From positions 62,001 to 126,000 of the forward strand of contig PKRG01000001.1 of the NCBI GenBank assembly GCA_017577575.1: a stretch of 64,000 nucleotides of DNA, read 5' to 3'. Of this stretch, positions 44,792-53,437 are shown in pieces. Numbering within the stretch: the stretch's first letter is position 1; every line of letters starts with the position of its first letter. The DNA is from Acidimicrobiia bacterium. Its GTDB lineage: Bacteria; Actinomycetota; Acidimicrobiia; Spongiisociales; ZC4RG35. A program made the position numbers and the translations under genes. A model generated the notes under the pieces. The model worked only from the letters and a program-made list of their open reading frames with translations, did no database searches and was not told the DNA's origin.

Positions 44792-45429
44792 GCGAGCGAG
44801 CACGCGTCCTCGTGGTCGACGACCACCAGTTGTTCCGTGCCGGTGTCCGCAGCGAGCTGGAAGGCCGGGTCGACATCGTCGGGGAAGCGTCGGAGGTGGA
44901 CGCCGCCATCGAGTTGATCCGGGAGCGGGTGCCCGACGTCGTGCTGCTCGACGTCCACCTGCCCGGCGGGGGAGGCCGGGCGGTCATCGAGGCGGTGCAT
45001 TCCAGCCACCCGGAGATCCGGTTCCTGGCCCTGTCGGTGTCCGATTCGCCCGAGGACGTGATCGGGGTGGTCCGGGCGGGAGCGCGGGGTTATGTCACCA
45101 AAACCGTCGATCCCGAAGAGCTGGTGGCGGCGATCGAGACCGTCGCCCGGGGCGACGCCGTCTTCTCCCCCCGGTTGGCCGGGTTCGTCCTCGACGCCTT
45201 CGCCGGAGCTCTCCCGATCGGCGAGGACCCGGAGCTGAACCAGCTCACGGCGAGGGAACGGGAGGTGATGAGGCTCATCGCCCTCGGCCACACCTACAAG
45301 GAGGCCGCCCAACGCCTCGACATCTCCGTCAAGACGATGGAGAGGCACGTCTCGGCCGTCCTTCGCAAGCTGCAGTTGTCCAACCGTCACCAGTTGGCTC
45401 GCTGGGCCGCCGACCGCGGGATCGTGTGA
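44788..45429 (+). CDS. LuxR-family response regulator
   Basis: A protein of 213 aa. Receiver: VLVVDDHQLFRAG, phospho-acceptor Asp in VVLLDVHLPGGGG, Lys in YVTKTV. The C-terminal LuxR HTH is LTAREREVMRLIALGHTYKEAAQRLDIS in parts, ending VSAVLRKLQL. It is the cognate partner of the overlapping histidine kinase. Targets are unknown, though the VWA lipoprotein gene is divergent across 145 bp. Confidence 0.93.
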   Translation: MSERARVLVVDDHQLFRAGVRSELEGRVDIVGEASEVDAAIELIRERVPDVVLLDVHLPGGGGRAVIEAVHSSHPEIRFLALSVSDSPEDVIGVVRAGARGYVTKTVDPEELVAAIETVARGDAVFSPRLAGFVLDAFAGALPIGEDPELNQLTAREREVMRLIALGHTYKEAAQRLDISVKTMERHVSAVLRKLQLSNRHQLARWAADRGIV

Positions 45430-45452
45430 AGGGCGCTATCTGGGTCGGCGCT

Positions 45453-46337
45453 TCATCGGCTCAGGTTTCGCCCTGCCTGCCGGAGGTTGGCGAACGCCCA
45501 TGCGCCCAATGTGGTGGGGGTCGTGGTCGTGAACGTCCGCGGATTCTCGGGAACGAAGCCCTGGCGGAGGCCGATCGACATGCCGATCAGCGCCTCGATC
45601 TGGGCGTCGGTCAGCCCCACGGCGCGCAGTCCCTCGCGCATGGCGTCGTCGGGGATCTGCTCGGCCCGCATCGGGCGCCCGGTCACTTCGGCGATGATCG
45701 TCGCCACCTGCTCGTAGGTCAGATCCTCGGGCCCGTGCACCGCCTGCACCTCGCGGTCCGACCACCCGCCTGCCAGCAGGCGGACCGCGGCGACCTCTGC
45801 GATGTCGCGGGGGTCGACCCACGGAAGCGGACGATCCACCGGCCACGTGACACGCAACACCCCCTCCTCCAGCCCCGCCGGGTCGAGCAGCAAGTTCGTG
45901 AAGAACAAGCCGCAGCGAAGATGGAGCACGTCGGCGCCGGTCCCGTCCAGGGCCTGCTCTGTCGCCGCCAGGCCGTCGATCTCGCCGGCGCCGCGACGCA
46001 GCTCGGCACCGACGCTGCTCTGGAAGACGACCCGAGGTATCGAGTTCTCCCTGACGGCTTCGGCGACGATCGCGCCCAGTTGGGTGTGGGCGGCGATCGG
46101 GTCGGGAGCCCCCGTTGGCGGGTTGACCCAGTAGAGGGCGTCGGCTCCTTCGGTGGCGCGGAGCACGTCGTCGGCTCGGAGTTGGTCCCCCACCACGACG
46201 TCCGCTCGCTCGCGGACCGCAGCGTCGAGGCGGGCGGGGTCGCGCACGAGGAGTGTCGGCCGCAAGCCAGCCTGGATCAGCATCCGGGTCAAATGCGAGC
46301 CGACGTTCCCCGTCGGGGTGGTGACCACGATCTTCAT
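45453..46337 (-). CDS. NmrA-like NAD(P)-binding oxidoreductase
   Basis: Atypical short-chain dehydrogenase of 294 aa. Glycine-rich loop: MKIVVTTPTGNVGSHLTRML. LLVRDPARL and IPRVVFQSSVGAELRRG are as in NmrA/QOR2 proteins. It may be an enzyme or a redox sensor. It has an AGGAGG ribosome site and a -10 box TATGCT (46370-46375, minus) that touches the first of two operators, so it is probably repressed by the divergent XRE-cupin regulator. Confidence 0.88.
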   Translation of the reverse strand: MKIVVTTPTGNVGSHLTRMLIQAGLRPTLLVRDPARLDAAVRERADVVVGDQLRADDVLRATEGADALYWVNPPTGAPDPIAAHTQLGAIVAEAVRENSIPRVVFQSSVGAELRRGAGEIDGLAATEQALDGTGADVLHLRCGLFFTNLLLDPAGLEEGVLRVTWPVDRPLPWVDPRDIAEVAAVRLLAGGWSDREVQAVHGPEDLTYEQVATIIAEVTGRPMRAEQIPDDAMREGLRAVGLTDAQIEALIGMSIGLRQGFVPENPRTFTTTTPTTLGAWAFANLRQAGRNLSR

Positions 46338-46352
46338 GCTGGCCTCCTAGAG

Positions 46353-46401
46353 TGTTCCGTTTACGGAACAGCATATCGCACGGTGTTCTGTAAACAGAAC
46401 G
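46353..46401. promoter_or_regulatory. Twin palindromic operators of the XRE-cupin regulator
   Basis: TGTTCCGTTTACGGAACA (46353-46370) and TGTTCTGTAAACAGAACG (46384-46401) share the pattern GTTCYGTwwACRGAAC. They are 31 bp apart start to start, i.e. on the same DNA face, and lie between the divergent reductase and regulator genes. Confidence 0.7.
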
Positions 46402-46405
46402 AATT

Positions 46406-46963
46406 ATGACCTCATCCGACAACACCGCCGCAGAGTTCGCTGCCATCGTGGGCGCCCGCGTTCGCGATCTCCGCAAGGCGCGCGGCATGTCGCTCGGTGC
46501 GCTGGCGAAGGCGACCGGGGTCGGCAAGGGCACGCTCTCCGAGCTGGAGTCGGGGCGGAGGAACCCGACGCTGGCGACGCTGTTTGCGATCACGACGGCG
46601 CTGGGTGTGCCCATCAGCGCCGCCCTGCCTGCCGGCGAACCCGCCTCGGCTCGGGCCGAACCGATACGAGGCGACGCCATCGAGGCCACTCTCGTCGATC
46701 GCTTCGACGACCTGTCGGCTGTCACCGAGCTGTACCGGGTGACGATCCGTCCGGGCCGTGAGCAGCGCTCCGAGCCCCATTCATCAGGCGTCACCGAGCA
46801 CTGGATCGTCTACGCCGGTGTTGTCGAGCTCGGGCCGCGTGGAGCACTCGTCCGCCTCGGGCCGGGCGAGAGCACGAGCTTCACCGCCGATGTGCCGCAC
46901 TCGTACCGGGTCGTCGGCGACGGCGGGGTAGCGGCGACTCTGCTGGTTCGCTACCCGCGTTGA
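46406..46963 (+). CDS. XRE-family regulator with cupin domain
   Basis: A protein of 185 aa. HTH (about 10-65): VRDLRKARGMSLGALAKATG then LSELESGRRNPTLATLFAI. The C-terminal cupin has EPHSSGVTEHWIVYAG and TSFTADVPHSYRV. One operator ends 4 nt before the ATG, so autoregulation is likely. The ligand is unknown; the divergent NmrA-like gene is the likely target. Confidence 0.9.
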   Translation: MTSSDNTAAEFAAIVGARVRDLRKARGMSLGALAKATGVGKGTLSELESGRRNPTLATLFAITTALGVPISAALPAGEPASARAEPIRGDAIEATLVDRFDDLSAVTELYRVTIRPGREQRSEPHSSGVTEHWIVYAGVVELGPRGALVRLGPGESTSFTADVPHSYRVVGDGGVAATLLVRYPR

Positions 46964-47017
46964 GATCCGAGAGGGCGTCACCTCCCGAATGCTCCTCCGG
47001 AGAGCCTCGGGGCGGCC

Positions 47018-47023
47018 TACGCT
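47018..47023 (+). promoter_or_regulatory. -10 box of leaderless Dph6-like gene
   Basis: TACGCT lies 7 nt before the GTG at 47031. Confidence 0.5.
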
Positions 47024-47030
47024 CCGCCCG

Positions 47031-47687
47031 GTGAGGGTGCTGCTGTCCTGGTCGACGGGGAAGGACTCCGCCTGGGCTCTCCACTCGCTGCGCGCCCAGG
47101 GGGTGGAAGTAGTCGCCCTCCTGAGCACGATCAACGAGACGAACGGCCGGGTGGCCATGCACGGCACCCGCCGGGAGCTCCTCCAGGCACAGGCTGCAGC
47201 CGTCGGCCTGCCGGTGTGGGAGGTGAACCTGCCCGATCCATGTCCGAACGACGAGTACGAGCGGCGGATGCTGCAGGCGGTCGAGCGGGCGGAAGAGGCA
47301 GGGGTGACCCACGTCGCCTTCGGCGACGTCTTCTTGGAGGACGTCCGGGCATACCGGGAGGAAATGCTGCGGCCCACGGGACTCGATCCCCTGTTTCCGA
47401 TCTGGCTCGGCAGCGAAGACACGACCGGCCTGGCCGAAGAGATGTCGGCGGCCGGGGTCCGGGCCACCATCACATGCGTCGATGCCAACCAGATGGACCC
47501 CCGCTACGCGGGGCGTCCCTGGGACCCGCGCGAACTGCCGGCCGGTGTCGACCCCGTGGGCGAGAGAGGCGAGTTCCACACCTTCTGCTGGGCGGGCCCG
47601 GTGTTCGCCCGCCCCATCCCCGTGTCCCGGGGAGCGGTCATCGAACGGGACGGCTTCTGGTGGGCCGACCTGACACCGGGCGACTGA
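47031..47687 (+). CDS. Dph6-like ATP-binding protein (diphthine-ammonia ligase family)
   Basis: Adenine-nucleotide alpha-hydrolase-fold protein of 218 aa. The PP-loop is VLLSWSTGKDSAWALH and the family segment is GVTHVAFGDVFLEDVRAYREE. In archaea and eukaryotes Dph6 amidates diphthine. Bacteria lack diphthamide, so the bacterial substrate is unknown. The GTG at 47031 is preferred because the TACGCT -10 box is 7 nt upstream and the PP-loop then lies at the expected N-terminal position. Confidence 0.82.
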   Translation: MRVLLSWSTGKDSAWALHSLRAQGVEVVALLSTINETNGRVAMHGTRRELLQAQAAAVGLPVWEVNLPDPCPNDEYERRMLQAVERAEEAGVTHVAFGDVFLEDVRAYREEMLRPTGLDPLFPIWLGSEDTTGLAEEMSAAGVRATITCVDANQMDPRYAGRPWDPRELPAGVDPVGERGEFHTFCWAGPVFARPIPVSRGAVIERDGFWWADLTPGD

Positions 47688-47710
47688 CGGCGCGCCGAAG
47701 GCTCCTTCTC

Positions 47711-47716
47711 TATATT
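47711..47716 (+). promoter_or_regulatory. -10 box of the PTS operon
   Basis: TATATT lies 103 nt upstream of the GTG at 47820. The long leader (47723-47819) may carry regulation, but I see no clear hairpin or operator in it. Confidence 0.45.
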
Positions 47717-47819
47717 GGCCGCTCCCGATGATCGGAGGGATCGAGGGTGGAGAGACGGTCGCAACGGCGGTGGCCGCAGTGGTGACTCGCTGTCGTCGCG
47801 GGCTGGGTGAGGCCGGGCC

Positions 47820-48725
47820 GTGACACGCATCCTCGACCGTTTCGGAGCCGACCTGGCCGACTTGCGCGGCGACGATCTCGTCGAGGCGATCCGGGCCGCG
47901 GAGGGCCGAACGATCCTCGCCGAGGTGGTGGCGGCGGCGCCACCGTTGCTGGCGGGCACCAGCAACGCCGAGTTGGTGTCTGCTTTCGGCGCCGACTTGG
48001 TGTGCCTGAACCTCATCGACCCCACCGAGGCCGACCGCGTGCTGATGCCCGGCCTGGAGGCTCTCGACCCGCCACCGGTCGGCTTCGCCGGCCTGTCACG
48101 CCTCCTGGGCCGGCCCGTCGGCCTGAACCTCGAGCCCGACGTCGACACCGTGCCGGAGCCGGTGCGCGCCTCCGGCTCGAGGGCTCGCGCAGCCGCCGAG
48201 GCGGGGGCGGCGTTCGTCGTCGTCACCGCCAACCCGGGACGGCGCGTCACCGTACGAGAGCTGGCGGCGGCGGTGGCCACGGTTCGGGAGGCGGCACCGG
48301 GTCTCGTGTGCCTGGCGGGAAAGATGCATCAGGCGGGCGCCGAGGAGCCTCTGGGTCCCGACCTGGCGTCGGCCCTCGTCGACGCCGGGGCCCACGGGGT
48401 GCTGGTGCCGCTGCCGGGGACCGTCCCGGGCCTCTCCGAGGACATCGCGGCGGCGATGGTCCGAGCCGTCCGCGGGCGCGGAGGTCTCGCCGTTGGGACC
48501 ATCGGCACTTCCCAGGAGGGTGCCGACCGTGACACGCTCAGGTCACTGGCTCTCATGGCGAAACGCATCGGTGTCGACGTGCATCACATCGGCGACGCCG
48601 GATACACCGGCATCGCCCACCCGGAGAACGTATACGCCTATGCGGTCGCTGTCCGCGGCGTCCGCCACACTTGGAACCGCATGGCCCGCAACGTGCGGGC
48701 CAACTGGAAGGGAGGGAAGACGTAG
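47820..48725 (+). CDS. TIM-barrel protein of PTS operons (DUF7916-like)
   Basis: A protein of 301 aa with a phosphoenolpyruvate-mutase-like or TIM-barrel character: LVSAFGADLVCLNLIDP, AAFVVVTANPGRR, AGAHGVLVPLPGTVPG and GDAGYTGIAHPENVYAYAVAV. Homologues sit in sugar PTS operons, but the reaction is not known to me. It directly precedes the EIIB gene with no gap, so it is probably part of the sugar pathway. Confidence 0.7.
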   Translation: MTRILDRFGADLADLRGDDLVEAIRAAEGRTILAEVVAAAPPLLAGTSNAELVSAFGADLVCLNLIDPTEADRVLMPGLEALDPPPVGFAGLSRLLGRPVGLNLEPDVDTVPEPVRASGSRARAAAEAGAAFVVVTANPGRRVTVRELAAAVATVREAAPGLVCLAGKMHQAGAEEPLGPDLASALVDAGAHGVLVPLPGTVPGLSEDIAAAMVRAVRGRGGLAVGTIGTSQEGADRDTLRSLALMAKRIGVDVHHIGDAGYTGIAHPENVYAYAVAVRGVRHTWNRMARNVRANWKGGKT

Positions 48726-48974
48726 ATGAGCTTTCGGGAGCAAGCCGAGCAGGTGCTGGCGGGACTCGGTGGCAAGGAGAACATCACCGAGATGGAGCCG
48801 TGCGTCACCCGCATCCGGGTGGAGGTCTCCGACGACAGCAAGGTCGACGACGCCGCGCTGCGCCAGGCGGGAGCGTTCGGTGTGATGCGCATGGGCAAGG
48901 CCATACAGGTGATCCTCGGGCCCCAGGCCGACAACATCGAAGCCGAGATAAGGAAGATCATGGAGGGGTCGTGA
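48726..48974 (+). CDS. PTS EIIB, glucose/GlcNAc type, stand-alone
   Basis: Phosphocarrier domain of 82 aa. The phospho-Cys is C26 in MEPCVTRIRVEV, and FGVMRMGKAIQVILGP completes the family pattern. In most species this domain is fused to EIIC. It overlaps the EIIA start (GTGA) and follows the TIM-barrel gene directly. Confidence 0.92.
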   Translation: MSFREQAEQVLAGLGGKENITEMEPCVTRIRVEVSDDSKVDDAALRQAGAFGVMRMGKAIQVILGPQADNIEAEIRKIMEGS

Positions 48975-49429
48975 CCACCGTCGCCAGCCCGTTCACCGGC
49001 AGGGTCGTCCCCCTCGAGATGGTCAACGACGCGGTCTTCGCCGAGAAGGTGCTGGGGGACGGGCTGGCGGTGCACCCCACCGAACCGGACGTGGTCGCCC
49101 CGGTGGACGGGCGCATCGAGAAGCTCTTTCCCGGCGGCCACGGCATCGCCATCGAGACTGCCGCCGGTCTCCAGGTCCTGATCCACGTCGGTCTCGAGAC
49201 CGTCCACCTGAGAGGGGAGGGGTTCACCACCTTCGTCGAGGAGGGCGACGAGGTGACCGTCGGCCAGAAGCTGGTGAGTGTCGACCTGCAGTTCATGGAC
49301 GAGCGAGGAGTCGACATGGACTCGCCGGTGGTCGTCCTCTCCGGGGAGAGGGTCTCGCCGTTGGCGAGAGACACCGTTTCGGCCGGCGCCCCCCTGTTCG
49401 AGGCGACGCCGGAGGACCGCGATGCTTGA
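48971..49429 (+). CDS. PTS EIIA, glucose type
   Basis: Phosphocarrier of 152 aa, Crr-like. The active His is H72 in VLIHVGLETVHL and the partner is H57 in GGHGIAIE. N-terminal SPFTGRVVPLEMV is typical. GTG start within the EIIB stop. It donates phosphate to EIIB; EI and HPr are not in the window. Confidence 0.93.
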   Translation: MTTVASPFTGRVVPLEMVNDAVFAEKVLGDGLAVHPTEPDVVAPVDGRIEKLFPGGHGIAIETAAGLQVLIHVGLETVHLRGEGFTTFVEEGDEVTVGQKLVSVDLQFMDERGVDMDSPVVVLSGERVSPLARDTVSAGAPLFEATPEDRDA

Positions 49430-49482
49430 GGTCAGGTTTTGGCGAAGTTAGCGTCAGAAACCAGAGAGGAGGGGACGGCCAC

Positions 49483-49641
49483 ATGCCAGCACCGATGAGT
49501 GCCCGGACACACCCGGTGGCTGTTTGGGGGTTCCAAGGAGGTCTCATCGCAAGCTTCGGTGGCTTCGATGGGGCCTTTCGTCGTCGACAGCGATCGCATT
49601 CGGCGCGCTGTCACTCCAGAGAGGGGAGGTCCATGGAATGA
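49483..49641 (+). CDS. Possible 52-residue leader ORF ahead of EIIC
   Basis: Strong GAGGAGGGG sits 8 nt before its ATG, and its stop TGA overlaps the EIIC ATG (ATGA). The product (MPAPMSARTHPVAVWGFQGG and then Arg/Ser-rich) matches no family. It fills most of the 208-nt gap between EIIA and EIIC, so it may couple translation to EIIC. Confidence 0.35.
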   Translation: MPAPMSARTHPVAVWGFQGGLIASFGGFDGAFRRRQRSHSARCHSREGRSME

Positions 49642-50840
49642 TGGGTCAGCTCCAGAAGATCGGGCGTTCGTTGATGATGCCCATCGCCGTGCTCCCGGCG
49701 GCGGCTCTGCTGCTGGGTCTCGGCGTCTACTTCCAGAGCGTGTCGTGGCTCTCGTGGGGTCAGACCATCTGGGAGATCATGACCGCAGGCGGGGAGGCCA
49801 TCCTCGGCAACCTGCCGCTGATCTTCGCCATCGGGGTGGCGATCGGGTTCAGCGGCGGCCAGGGGGTGGCGGGCCTGTCGGCGGGCGTCGGCTACCTGGT
49901 GCTGAAGGCGATCAACGACATCAGCATCGTCGAGCCGGAAGTGGTCGAGAACGGTGAAGTGGTCCAGGAGGCCGTGACCGTCAACATGGGCGTGCTCGGC
50001 GGCATCATCATCGGGCTGCTCGCCGCCTGGCTGTACAACCGGTACCACACCGTGAAGCTGCCGGACTATCTCGCCTTCTTCGGCGGACGGCGCTTCGTGC
50101 CGATCATCACCGCCTTCGCGGCGATCGTCGTCGGTGCCCTCGCCTACTTCATCTGGCCGCCCATCGGAGGTGCGATCGAGGCGTTCGGCAACTGGATCGT
50201 AGGTGCCGGAGCCCTCGGCGCGTTCCTCTACGGCGTCGCCAACCGGGCGCTCATCCCGTTCGGCCTGCACCACATCATCAACACGCTGGTGTGGTTCCAG
50301 TTCGGCACCTTCGAGACCGCCACCGGCGAGGTCGTCACCGGCGACCTGAACCGGTTCTTCGCCGGCGACCCGGACGCGGGCCTGTTCATGGCCGGATGGT
50401 TCATCGTGATGATGTTCGGCCTTCCCGCCGCGGCCTACGCGATGTACCGGGCGGCCGACGCAGACGAGCGGGCGGCCACCGGCTCGGTGATGGGATCGGC
50501 GGGCTTCGCCTCGTTCCTGACGGGGATAACCGAGCCGATCGAGTTCAGCTTCATGTTCCTCGCCCCGGCGCTGTACGGCGTCCATGCGCTGCTGTCGGGA
50601 TCGGCGCTGGTGGTGGCCGACCTGCTCAACATCAAGCACGGCTTCGGCTTCTCCGCCGGGCTGATCGACTTCCTGGTGAACATGCACCTGGCCACCAACG
50701 GCTGGCTGCTGATCCCGGTCGGCTTGGTGTACGCCGTCGTCTACTTCCTGTTGTTCAGCGTCCTGATCCGGACGATGGACCTGCCGACTCCGGGCCGCAC
50801 CACAGCCTCCGGCACGGCCGAGGCTGTCCCCGCCACCTGA
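49638..50840 (+). CDS. PTS EIIC, GlcNAc/glucose type
   Basis: Sugar-translocating membrane domain of 400 aa with about ten helices. Signature segments: PIAVLPAAALLLGLG, FIPFGLHHI variant ALIPFGLHHIINTLVWFQ, and GITEPIEFSFMFLAPALY. The GITEPIEF motif is the conserved sugar-site region of the family. GGGGAGGT precedes the ATG. GlcNAc specificity is favoured by the FQFG segment, but glucose cannot be excluded. Confidence 0.93.
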   Translation: MMGQLQKIGRSLMMPIAVLPAAALLLGLGVYFQSVSWLSWGQTIWEIMTAGGEAILGNLPLIFAIGVAIGFSGGQGVAGLSAGVGYLVLKAINDISIVEPEVVENGEVVQEAVTVNMGVLGGIIIGLLAAWLYNRYHTVKLPDYLAFFGGRRFVPIITAFAAIVVGALAYFIWPPIGGAIEAFGNWIVGAGALGAFLYGVANRALIPFGLHHIINTLVWFQFGTFETATGEVVTGDLNRFFAGDPDAGLFMAGWFIVMMFGLPAAAYAMYRAADADERAATGSVMGSAGFASFLTGITEPIEFSFMFLAPALYGVHALLSGSALVVADLLNIKHGFGFSAGLIDFLVNMHLATNGWLLIPVGLVYAVVYFLLFSVLIRTMDLPTPGRTTASGTAEAVPAT

Positions 50841-50861
50841 GCGCAGAGGAGGGAAGCCACC

Positions 50862-51122
50862 ATGACAGACCCCGGCGAGCTGGCGATTCTGGCGGCGCTC
50901 GCCGGGGCCTGGTGGATCCCCACCTTCCTGTGTCTGCACGACCTGCAGAACCGAGAGGGGGTCCGCCGAGTCCTGGTCTGGAAATGGACCGCCATCTTGT
51001 GTGTCCCGGTCCTCGGGGCGGCCCTCTATTGGTGGCGCGGCCGCCCCGAGCTCGACGCTGACGCCGCTGCTCGCCCGCCCGCCCGCCCGAGGCGCCCCAT
51101 CCGGGCGCCCAAGCGTCGCTGA
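50862..51122 (+). CDS. Small membrane protein, PLDc_N-like
   Basis: A protein of 86 aa with two hydrophobic helices (about 7-24 and 41-58) and a basic Pro/Arg tail. The pattern WWIPTFLCLHDLQNRE, then WKWTAILCVPVLGAALYW, fits the phospholipase-D N-terminal membrane module. It follows EIIC by 21 nt with GAGGAGGGAAG upstream, so it is probably the last gene of the PTS operon. Confidence 0.7.
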   Translation: MTDPGELAILAALAGAWWIPTFLCLHDLQNREGVRRVLVWKWTAILCVPVLGAALYWWRGRPELDADAAARPPARPRRPIRAPKRR

Positions 51123-51153
51123 AAGGCGATTGCCCGCAGCCGTGGACACGCGG

Positions 51154-51185
51154 CGATGGCGTTCACTATATTGAACGCCATCGCT
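51154..51185. promoter_or_regulatory. Long palindromic operator overlapping a promoter
   Basis: GCGATGGCGTTCA-CTATAT-TGAACGCCATCGC is a perfect 13-bp inverted repeat. Its centre contains TATATT (51168-51173), a good -10 box, placed 18 nt before the ATG of the regulator at 51192. Binding here would block transcription, so autoregulation is likely. Confidence 0.7.
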
Positions 51186-51191
51186 GGTCAG

Positions 51192-51773
51192 ATGAACGAC
51201 GGGTACGAGGCTGAAGAGGCGGCCGCGCGGCGGCTCGGGGAGATGATTCGCCGTGCGAGGAGCGGGCGATTCACCGTCCAGGAGCTGGCCCGGCGAGCCG
51301 GCATCGCCGCCGGTTCCCTGTCCCAGATCGAACGGGGAAAAGGCAACCCGTCGTTCCGCACCCTGCAGAAGATCGCCGACGCCCTGGGACTGCGCATCGG
51401 CGACCTGGTCGAGGCCGCCACCTCGACGACACGGGGCCCGATGGTCGTCCGCCGACACGAGCGGGCTCGGCTGCAGGTCGGCTACGACGGCCTGATCTAC
51501 GAGCTGCTGACACCGAACCTGCGGGGGTCCCTGGAGATGCTCCAGACACGGATACCCCCCGGCTTTTCCAACCAGTCCAATCCGTTCCGCCACGAGGGCG
51601 AAGAATGCGTCCTCGTGCTGGAGGGCGATCTCCGGGTCTGCGTCGGTGACACCGAGCACCACTTGCAGGCCGGTGACGCCATCACCTACGACCCCGCTCT
51701 GCCCCACTGGTGGGCGAACGAGACAGACCGGGAAGCGACCGTGGTGGGAGCGGTGACTCCTCCCAGCTTCTAG
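51192..51773 (+). CDS. XRE-family regulator with cupin domain
   Basis: A protein of 193 aa. HTH: FTVQELARRAGIAAGSLSQIERGKG in parts, then NPSFRTLQKIADALG. The cupin has HEGEECVLVLEGDLRVCVGD and ALPHWWANETD. The ATG at 51192 is preferred; an ATG at 51156 lies inside the operator palindrome. It heads the peptide-transporter operon, so the transported molecule or a product may be its ligand. Confidence 0.9.
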   Translation: MNDGYEAEEAAARRLGEMIRRARSGRFTVQELARRAGIAAGSLSQIERGKGNPSFRTLQKIADALGLRIGDLVEAATSTTRGPMVVRRHERARLQVGYDGLIYELLTPNLRGSLEMLQTRIPPGFSNQSNPFRHEGEECVLVLEGDLRVCVGDTEHHLQAGDAITYDPALPHWWANETDREATVVGAVTPPSF

Positions 51774-51792
51774 ATCGAGAAAGGGACAAGAC

Positions 51793-53400
51793 ATGGAACT
51801 ACGGCAGACTCTGCGGACCCTGGCCTCGATGGCCATCCTGGTGGTGGTCCTCGTCGCGTGCCAGCAGGGCGAAAGCGTCGACGTCGGTGATCCCGGCACG
51901 ACCCAGGCAGCCGACGGCGGAACCGTCGGCACGTCACCACCCGACACCGGCGGCGGAGACGAGACAGCGGGCGGGACCCTCATCGCCGCCCAGGGCGCAG
52001 AGCCCGACCGGCTGGACCCGCACCTCACTTCCGCCTACGCCAGCTTCCAGATCCTCGAGAACGTCTACGACACTCTCGTCCAGCCCGGCGACGACCTGAC
52101 GATGGAGCCGGCCCTCGCCGAGAGCTGGGACATCTCCGACGATCAGCTCACCTGGACCTTCCACCTGCGCGAAGGAGTGAAGTTCCACAACGGCCGGGAC
52201 CTGACCGCCGAAGACGTCGTCTACTCCTTCGAGCGGATCATGGATCCCGAAACGGGGGCGGCCAACGCCTACCGGTTCGAGTCGGTCGAATCGGTCGACG
52301 CGGTCGACGAACGGACCGTCGAGATCCGCCTGACCCGCCCGACTCCGAACCTCCTGGTGAACATCGGCGGATTCAAGGGCATGGCGATCGTCCCCCGCGA
52401 GATCGTCGAAGACGGCACCATCGACACCCATCCGATCGGCACCGGCCCCTTCCGTTTCGTGTCGTCGAGCCCCGACCAGGGCATCCTCCTGGAGCGCAAC
52501 CCCGACTACTGGCAGGAAGGACTGCCCCGGCTCGAGCAGATCCGCTTCGTCCAGATCCCCGACCCGACGGTGAAGCTCACGAACCTGCGCACCGGTGAGG
52601 TGCACTGGGTCGACAGCGTGCCGCCCCAGGAGCTGGAGGCGCTCGCCGGCGACGACTCGATCGCGCTCGAACGGGTGCCGGGAGGCGACTACCACTACTT
52701 CGCGCTGAACCACGCCAGAGAGCCTTTCGACGACGTCCGGGTGAGGCGGGCCATCGCCATGGCGATCGACCGCGAGGAGATCGCCGAGGCGGCCCAATTC
52801 GGGGCAGCCACCGCCAACCAGACCGCCATCCCCGAAGGCAACTTCTGGCACCACGACTACGCGCCGTTCACGCCCGGGGACATCGATGGGGCCCAGGCCC
52901 TGCTCGATGAGGCGGGCGTGTCCGACCTGACGATCAGTTTCATGGTGAGCTCGGAGTTCCCCGAGACGGTGACCCAGGCGCAGGTGATCGCCAGCCAGCT
53001 CGAGCCCCTCGGGATCACGGTGGAGATCGACGACGTCGACTTCTCCACGTGGCTGGACCGTCAGGGCCAGGGAGATTTCGATGCCTTCATGTTGAGCTGG
53101 ATCGGCAACATCGACCCCGACGACTTCTACTACGCCCAGCACCACAGCGAAGGCGGCTTCAACTTCCAGGGTTACTCCAACCCGGAGGTCGACGATCTCC
53201 TGGACCAGGCGAGGGTCGAGACTGACCAGGAAGCCCGCAAGGCTCTCTACGACCAGGCGGTCGAGATCATCGTCGACGAGGCCTCGTACATCTACCTGTA
53301 CAACCCGGAGAACATCGGCGCCTGGACCACGGCGCTCGACGGCTACCACGTGCGGGGTGACAATGCTGTCCGTTTCGTGGAAGCGAGCCTCGGTTCTTGA
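51793..53400 (+). CDS. Oligopeptide ABC transporter substrate-binding lipoprotein
   Basis: SBP_bac_5 family protein of 535 aa. The signal peptide ends VVLVACQQG. A Thr/Gly-rich linker precedes the binding domain. Family signatures: LIAAQGAEPDRLDPHL, WTFHLREGVKFHNGRDLTAEDV, GTGPFRFV and VRRAIAMAIDREEIAE. The ligand may be a peptide or similar solute. It is the first transport gene after the XRE-cupin regulator, with AGAAAGGGAC upstream. Confidence 0.92.
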   Translation: MELRQTLRTLASMAILVVVLVACQQGESVDVGDPGTTQAADGGTVGTSPPDTGGGDETAGGTLIAAQGAEPDRLDPHLTSAYASFQILENVYDTLVQPGDDLTMEPALAESWDISDDQLTWTFHLREGVKFHNGRDLTAEDVVYSFERIMDPETGAANAYRFESVESVDAVDERTVEIRLTRPTPNLLVNIGGFKGMAIVPREIVEDGTIDTHPIGTGPFRFVSSSPDQGILLERNPDYWQEGLPRLEQIRFVQIPDPTVKLTNLRTGEVHWVDSVPPQELEALAGDDSIALERVPGGDYHYFALNHAREPFDDVRVRRAIAMAIDREEIAEAAQFGAATANQTAIPEGNFWHHDYAPFTPGDIDGAQALLDEAGVSDLTISFMVSSEFPETVTQAQVIASQLEPLGITVEIDDVDFSTWLDRQGQGDFDAFMLSWIGNIDPDDFYYAQHHSEGGFNFQGYSNPEVDDLLDQARVETDQEARKALYDQAVEIIVDEASYIYLYNPENIGAWTTALDGYHVRGDNAVRFVEASLGS

Positions 53401-53437
53401 CCCGACCGGCTGACCCGGCCCGCGGAGGAGAGCTTCG

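Noticed and set aside
49611..52028. Very long open frame on the minus strand (about 805 codons) across PTS and regulator genes
   Set aside because: It is a shadow of four well-supported plus-strand genes. The product is Arg/His/Gly-rich with no domain, and high-GC DNA gives such frames by chance.
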